Below are positions 5,177-9,226 of a DNA stretch of 9,226 bases, piece after piece. The first letter of the stretch is position 1. Every line of letters starts with the position of its first letter. Source of the DNA: an uncultured Cytophagaceae bacterium. Lineage in GTDB: Bacteria > Bacteroidota > Bacteroidia > Cytophagales > Spirosomataceae. The stretch spans positions 1 through 9,226 of the forward strand of contig CAJCBY010000098.1 in the NCBI GenBank assembly GCA_903960725.1. The letters are read 5' to 3'. A program made the position numbers and the translations under genes. A model generated the notes under the pieces. The model searched no databases, was not told the DNA's origin, and worked only from the letters and a program-made list of their open reading frames with translations.

Positions 5177-6400
5177 TTAGTTCCCACCTGAATTTGCGGG
5201 GGGAAGAGTGGTTTCTCCTTTTAAAAAATATTTACTTTTTTCTGGGTAAAGAATGGATTGAACAATGTTTATTTTTGATAATGATTGATTTGCGTTGTTG
5301 CCTAAAATGATGATGGCTGAGTTATCTTTTGGATTGTGAAGATAATAGTTTTTAAATCCGTGCCACCAACCGGTATGGTAGGTTAGCCATTCACCATTTT
5401 CTAGTTGCTTCATTCTCCAACCTAAACCATAATTAGTAGTTAACACTTTTGGTTTTGTATGCTGAGGGGTGAATGCTTGCTCTAGGGAACTTAGTTTAAC
5501 CACTTTTTCATTGTTTAACGCTTGATCCCACAAAAACATATCTTCCACGGTAGAATAAATTCCTTTGTCTCCGGTAACACCATCTAAATGGTCAAAGTTT
5601 GCTACAACGCTTCCATTTCCTTTAGGCACATAACCCGTGGCTGATTTTTTTAATAACTCTGGATGGTGTGGGTCATAAATGAAGGATTCAGTCATGCCCG
5701 CAGGGATGAAGATATTTTCCTTGACATAGCTTCTGAAATCTTTCCCACTTAAACGTTCAACAATATAAGCTAAGAGCATGTAGTTCGTATTGTTGTAGTG
5801 GAACTCTTTGTTAGGCCGGTAATTAATGCCTGGCTTTATGTCAATCATCATTTGTACGACTTTGGCATTCGTCAAAGGCGCTTTTTTGTCATAATATTTA
5901 TCAAGCGCAAAAGTATAATCCGCAAGACCTGATTTATGCGTTAATAAACTGCGAATGGTAATGGATGAATCATAGGGAAATCCAGGGATATGCTGCTCTA
6001 CTCGATCCTCCAATGAAATTTTCCCTTTTTCGACGAGTTGTAGAATGGATACGGCAGTAAATTGCTTAGAAACGGAGGCAAGTTGAAAAGCAGTTTTAGT
6101 GCTTAGCTTATCATTTGTAAACTTATTAGCTACCCCAAAGGCTTGTTTGTAGATGACCTTTCCATATTGCGCCACGAGCACAGTGCCATTGAATCCGGTG
6201 TTTTTTTGAAGGGATTTGAAAAAAGTATCCAATTTAATGGCTTTTTGTTGCGCAATTTTTGGGTCAAAAAGACTGGCTAGGCTATCATTTTTTCTTTCAA
6301 TCGAACTTTTACCGGAGAAAAAATGCCCCGGAATATTGTTGCAGGAGGCCATGCAGAACAGCGATGCTAAAATGACAAGGACTAAAGACCTGCGATTCAT
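5177..6400 (-). CDS. Serine hydrolase lipoprotein, beta-lactamase/PBP fold
   Basis: A 407-residue protein of the class C beta-lactamase / penicillin-binding-protein superfamily (beta-lactamase-related, Pfam Beta-lactamase type). The N-terminus is a lipoprotein signal with a lipobox-like MASC, placing the lipidated Cys at residue 20. The catalytic motifs are present: SVSK (Ser109, Lys112) as SxxK, Tyr202-Asn203-Asn204 as YxN, and His342-Thr343-Gly344 as the KTG equivalent. The HTG form of the third motif is common in esterase- or peptidase-like members of the family, so D-amino-acid peptidase or esterase activity on cell-wall or small substrates is at least as likely as antibiotic hydrolysis. 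It is the first gene of a minus-strand operon with the secreted NTF2-like protein (10-bp gap), which suggests that the two act together in the envelope. Resistance should not be inferred from the fold. Confidence 0.88.
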   Translation of the reverse strand: MNRRSLVLVILASLFCMASCNNIPGHFFSGKSSIERKNDSLASLFDPKIAQQKAIKLDTFFKSLQKNTGFNGTVLVAQYGKVIYKQAFGVANKFTNDKLSTKTAFQLASVSKQFTAVSILQLVEKGKISLEDRVEQHIPGFPYDSSITIRSLLTHKSGLADYTFALDKYYDKKAPLTNAKVVQMMIDIKPGINYRPNKEFHYNNTNYMLLAYIVERLSGKDFRSYVKENIFIPAGMTESFIYDPHHPELLKKSATGYVPKGNGSVVANFDHLDGVTGDKGIYSTVEDMFLWDQALNNEKVVKLSSLEQAFTPQHTKPKVLTTNYGLGWRMKQLENGEWLTYHTGWWHGFKNYYLHNPKDNSAIIILGNNANQSLSKINIVQSILYPEKSKYFLKGETTLPPANSGGN

Positions 6401-6469
6401 GTAGTATTACAAAATTGAAATGATTAATTTTAAAGCAATTTAATCAGAAAAGGCTTTATTTCAAACCGA
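6401..6469. promoter_or_regulatory. Divergent promoter region between the serine-hydrolase operon and yidD
   Basis: Only 69 bp separate the two divergent start codons, so promoters for both must lie here or inside the genes. The region is AT-rich, but I find no exact TAnnTTTG box on either strand; CAATTTTG on the minus strand, 9 bp before the hydrolase start, is the closest. Confidence 0.35.
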
Positions 6470-6694
6470 ATGATTCAGCGGATTATTGTTTTCTTCTTTC
6501 TGTTATTGATTCGTATCTACCAGGGTATGATCTCCCCATTTTTACCCAACTCTTGTCGCTACACGCCCACCTGTTCAACTTATGCTAAGGAGGCGTTTCA
6601 AAAGCACGGATTAAAGGAGGGATTTCGGTTAACTTTAAAGCGCTTAAGTAGTTGCCATCCTTGGGGTGGACATGGCCATGATCCCGTGCCTTAA
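6470..6694 (+). CDS. yidD: Membrane protein insertion efficiency factor YidD
   Basis: YidD is a small inner-membrane-associated protein that aids YidC/Sec-dependent membrane protein insertion. This 74-residue copy is the usual length for short family members and shows the full signature: an N-terminal amphipathic hydrophobic helix with [13 protein letters not shown] (residues 14-26), then [11 protein letters not shown] (29-39) with Cys29 and Cys35, HGLKEG (46-51), and the C-terminal [13 protein letters not shown] (62-74) with Cys62. In many bacteria yidD sits between rnpA and yidC; here it stands alone, transcribed away from a serine-hydrolase operon. A hairpin 10 bp after the stop probably ends the transcript. 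Confidence 0.95.
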   Translation: MIQRIIVFFFLLLIRIYQGMISPFLPNSCRYTPTCSTYAKEAFQKHGLKEGFRLTLKRLSSCHPWGGHGHDPVP

Positions 6695-6703
6695 AGTCGA
6701 AGG

Positions 6704-6720
6704 GACAGTATAGCACTGTC
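6704..6720 (+). terminator. Probable terminator after yidD
   Basis: GACAGT (6704-6709) pairs with ACTGTC (6715-6720) over a 5-nt loop, and the stem can be extended by one G-T pair. A T-rich but interrupted stretch follows (TAAATTGTATTATTCTTATTT). Position directly after yidD fits an intrinsic terminator, although the stem is short. Confidence 0.55.
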
Positions 6721-7095
6721 TAAATTGTATTATTCTTATTTAGGCCTAAATTATTTTTGGCATTAGATTACCGAAAAAAAACTGATTTTTTTTTGAAAAA
6801 ATTTTCTATTGAAAAAATACAATCGATTTAACGCTGTGTAGGCCTAAAAGCTTTTTAGTCCCCTCTTAAATAGGCGCTCTATTAAAATTAAACTAACAAT
6901 TAGATTATTTTCAGATTCTGTACTACACTGTGCTAGTATGAAAGAAATTCTAACTTTTGTACAATTTGTTGTGCCTATGTCATTCATTCATTATGGAAAT
7001 TCATTTTTTTATTCAATTTATTCTTCTTTTTTTTGCACGGGTTTTAAAAAGCCTACAAGAATCATTAATTATTTTTAACCTTTAATTTTTCACTT
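6721..7095 (+). promoter_or_regulatory. Long AT-rich leader of the susC-like gene, with TAGGCCTAAA palindromes
   Basis: No protein family is recognisable here. It contains a 14-bp perfect palindrome ATTTAGGCCTAAAT (6738-6751) and a second TAGGCCTAAA at 6839-6848, 98 bp downstream, followed at once by the near-palindrome CTAAAAGCTTTTTAG (6844-6858). Between them are A and T tracts (about 6774-6820) that could bend DNA. The pairing of two identical palindromic sites upstream of a transporter gene suggests a regulator binding region. I could not place a convincing -33/-7 promoter. The ATG of the transporter follows AT-rich sequence without a Shine-Dalgarno motif, as is normal for the phylum. Confidence 0.45.
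6938..7078 (+). CDS. Possible 46-residue leader ORF
   Basis: An ATG-to-TAA frame (starting MKEILTFVQFVVPMSF, ending RIINYF) lies in the susC leader and ends 17 bp before the transporter ATG. It is rich in Phe, Tyr, Ser and Ile, as expected from AT-rich noncoding DNA, and matches no family I know. It could be a leader peptide, but chance is more likely. Confidence 0.15.
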   Translation: MKEILTFVQFVVPMSFIHYGNSFFYSIYSSFFCTGFKKPTRIINYF

Positions 7096-9226
7096 ATGAT
7101 TCATTCTTACAAGAGAGTGGGTCGCCTTGTGCGATCAAGTGTTAGTAACCTAGGCTTTAAACAAGCGTTTAGTGTTGCTGTTGCACTATTAATTTCCTTG
7201 GGTGCTTTTGCTCAAGATGTGGTTTCAGGGAAAGTAACTGACGCGAAAGACGGTTCAGCTATTCCTGGTGTTTCTGTTACTGTTAAGGGTACCACGAAAG
7301 GTGCTCAATCTGACATGAACGGTACTTATAAAGTAAATGCAGCAAGTGGTAGCACTTTAGTATTTACTTTTGTTGGTTACATTAAGAAAGAAGTAAAAGC
7401 TACAGGTTCTGTAGTAAACGTTTCTTTAGCTGCTGACAATCAATCTTTGGAGGAAGTTGTAGTAGTAGGTTACGGTACTCAAAAGAGAAAAGAGATTTCA
7501 GGAACTGTAACAAGTTTAGGATCTCGTGATTTCAACGCAGGTGTTGTAACGAATCCATTAGCTGCCGCTCAAGGTAAAGTTGCTGGTTTAGTTATTACGC
7601 AATCATCTGGAGATCCTAACGCACGCCCAACAGTTCGTTTACGTGGTACAGGTTCATTGAACGCAGGTTCTGAGCCATTATACGTAATTGATGGTGTGAT
7701 CGGTGCTCCGATTGAAAACGTTGCTCCAGAAGATATCTTATCTATGGACGTTTTACGTGATGCATCTTCTGCAGCTATCTACGGTTCTCGTGGTGCAAAT
7801 GGTGTTATCTTAATCAACACAAAACGTGGTAAGTCAGGTGCTCCTACAGTTGATTATTCAGCTTATGTGGGTACTGAGTCTATCTCTCAACGTCCTGAGT
7901 TGTTAAACGCTGCTGAGTTCCGTGCTGCTGCTGCGAAATACAAGCAAACGTTTGATGATAATGGTGCTAACACAGATTGGTTAGATGTTATTACGCGTAC
8001 TGCGGTAACTCAAAACCATAACGTTGGTGTTTCTGGAGGTTCTGATAACTTATCATACCGTGCTTCAGTAGGTTATTTAGACCAAACAGGTACTTTGATC
8101 GGTTCAGGAAAAGATCGTTTAACAGGTCGTTTGAACTTAGATGCTAAAGCATTAGATGGTAAGTTGTTGATGAAATTCAACATGTCTGCTATGCAAACGA
8201 ATGGTACGTTCTCTGATAACCGTGCAATCGGTTTTGCGATGAACATGCGTCCAACGGATCCAGTATATGCTGCAAATGGAAACTATTTCCAATTGCCAGG
8301 TACGTTCGCAAACTTTAACCCATTAGCGGCATTAGAGAAGAAAACAAACACACAACGTTTACAAGACTTCTTATTTAATGCATCTGCAGGTTATACGATC
8401 TTAGACGGTTTAGTATTTAACGTTTCAGGTACTTTACGTACGCAGAATGCTAACAATAGCTATTTTGCTGCAACTACTCCAGGTAACTTATTATCTACTG
8501 TAGGTGGTAACCAAGCGTCACGTTCATTAAACGCGGTAACTGATAAGCAATTAGAAGCTACATTGAACTGGACTAAGAAATTAAGTGATGTATCTACTTT
8601 AACAGTTTTGGGAGGTTATACTTACCAAAGCGTTGTTAACGATGGTTTCGGTGCTTCAAACAATAACTTCTTAACAGATAACTTTGGTGCTAACAACCTA
8701 GGTTCTGGTTTAGGTATTCGTGCGAATCCAAATTTGTTATATTCTTACAAGAACGAATACAAATTGGTTTCTTTCTTAGCTCGTGCGCAATACTCGTTAA
8801 TGAACAAGTATTTTGCTACAGTGAACATGCGTCGTGATGGTTCGACTAAATTCGGTGATAACAATAAGTGGGGTTTATTCCCATCTGTTTCAGTGGGTTG
8901 GTCATTATCTGAAGAAGCATTCTTAAAAGGAAACTCAACGATCGACAACTTGAAGCTTCGTGTTTCTTGGGGTAGAACTGGTAACTCGGAAGGTATCCGT
9001 CCGTTGTTATCTAAATCATTCTACGGTCCTTCGGGAACTTACTATGATGGATCTGCTGATGACTTCTTGCCATCTTATGCGGTACAATCTAACCCTAACC
9101 CTAACTTGAAGTGGGAGGTTAACGAAAACTACGGTGCTGGTTTAGACTTCTCTATCTTGAAAGGTAAATTAACAGGTTCGATTGATTGGTATACTCGTCA
9201 AACTAATGACTTATTGTACACAGTTA
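7096..9226 (+). CDS. SusC/RagA-family TonB-linked outer-membrane transporter, N-terminal 710 residues (open at window end)
   Basis: This is the outer-membrane barrel of a SusCD-type nutrient importer, which takes up oligosaccharides, peptides or other large ligands using TonB energy. The frame is open from the ATG at 7096 to the window edge, so 710 residues are seen; complete family members have about 1000. A signal peptide ends at GAFA (39)-QD. A carboxypeptidase-regulatory-like domain follows (about 43-115, GKVTDAKDGSAIPGVSVTVKG). The SusC hallmark EEVVVVGYGTQK is at 119-130. The plug domain spans roughly 120-250, with VRLRG (180-184), PLYVIDGV (194-201) and YGSRGANGVI (229-238), and the beta-barrel begins after that. 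No STN domain is present, so it is not of the anti-sigma-regulated (FecA-like) type. Codons are strongly biased (GGT, GCT, CGT, TTA), unlike the neighbouring genes, suggesting high expression. A susD gene is expected downstream. Its ligand is unknown. Confidence 0.95.
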   Translation, partial: MIHSYKRVGRLVRSSVSNLGFKQAFSVAVALLISLGAFAQDVVSGKVTDAKDGSAIPGVSVTVKGTTKGAQSDMNGTYKVNAASGSTLVFTFVGYIKKEVKATGSVVNVSLAADNQSLEEVVVVGYGTQKRKEISGTVTSLGSRDFNAGVVTNPLAAAQGKVAGLVITQSSGDPNARPTVRLRGTGSLNAGSEPLYVIDGVIGAPIENVAPEDILSMDVLRDASSAAIYGSRGANGVILINTKRGKSGAPTVDYSAYVGTESISQRPELLNAAEFRAAAAKYKQTFDDNGANTDWLDVITRTAVTQNHNVGVSGGSDNLSYRASVGYLDQTGTLIGSGKDRLTGRLNLDAKALDGKLLMKFNMSAMQTNGTFSDNRAIGFAMNMRPTDPVYAANGNYFQLPGTFANFNPLAALEKKTNTQRLQDFLFNASAGYTILDGLVFNVSGTLRTQNANNSYFAATTPGNLLSTVGGNQASRSLNAVTDKQLEATLNWTKKLSDVSTLTVLGGYTYQSVVNDGFGASNNNFLTDNFGANNLGSGLGIRANPNLLYSYKNEYKLVSFLARAQYSLMNKYFATVNMRRDGSTKFGDNNKWGLFPSVSVGWSLSEEAFLKGNSTIDNLKLRVSWGRTGNSEGIRPLLSKSFYGPSGTYYDGSADDFLPSYAVQSNPNPNLKWEVNENYGAGLDFSILKGKLTGSIDWYTRQTNDLLYTV

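Noticed and set aside
5177..6400. Calling the serine hydrolase an antibiotic-resistance beta-lactamase
   Set aside because: The motifs show only the superfamily; the HTG third motif and lipoprotein signal fit esterase- or peptidase-like members at least as well.
8745..8948. A minus-strand reading frame inside the susC-like gene
   Set aside because: It is antisense to a strongly codon-biased transporter gene and has no recognisable features.

Overview
The window looks like chromosomal DNA of a Bacteroidota bacterium, most likely of the order Cytophagales. The evidence is a SusC-family TonB-dependent transporter with the family's EEVVVVGYGTQK hallmark, promoter-like TAnnTTTG motifs instead of E. 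coli-type promoters, few Shine-Dalgarno sequences, moderate to low G+C, and Bacteroidota-type families (DUF3592, lumazine-binding-2-like, NupG-like MFS). I cannot assign a genus. No rRNA, tRNA, CRISPR array, transposase or phage gene is visible.

Layout. (1) 1-1415, plus strand: the C-terminal part of homoserine O-acetyltransferase (metX, cut by the window start), overlapping by 17 bp a short-chain dehydrogenase. (2) 1402-2592, minus strand: an NupG-type MFS permease whose 3' end overlaps that of the dehydrogenase by 14 bp. (3) 2593-3348: an AT-rich upstream region, then a small two-helix DUF3592 membrane protein. (4) 3396-4223, plus strand: myo-inositol oxygenase with all iron ligands and the substrate lysine. 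(5) 4221-4655: a dense repeat locus between convergent genes. (6) 4654-6400, minus strand: a two-gene operon of a serine-hydrolase lipoprotein (beta-lactamase/PBP fold) followed by a small secreted NTF2/lumazine-binding-like protein. (7) 6470-6694: yidD, with a likely terminator. (8) 6695-7095: a 401-bp AT-rich leader with TAGGCCTAAA palindromes. (9) 7096 to the window end: the first 710 codons of a susC-like gene, open at the right edge. A susD partner would be expected just beyond.

The most unusual part is 4221-4655. It holds four copies of a composite element, two on each strand. Each copy has a conserved 13-nt loop (GGCGCRAGCACAT) closed by a short A/T-rich stem. Three copies (1, 2 and 4) keep long perfect outer arms of 17-21 bp whose sequence differs from copy to copy; copy 3 has lost them. 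Each copy is followed, in its own orientation, by a second small hairpin. The two outermost elements begin exactly at the stop codons of the convergent flanking genes, each oriented in the sense of its gene. The paired arms are conserved in structure while differing in sequence, which suggests a family of functional 3'-end RNA or single-stranded DNA structures that I do not recognise.

Functionally, the window mixes housekeeping biosynthesis (MetX), envelope biogenesis (YidD), nutrient uptake (SusC-like, MFS) and inositol conversion to glucuronate (MIOX). The genes for using glucuronate are not in the window, so a dedicated inositol pathway here is only an inference.
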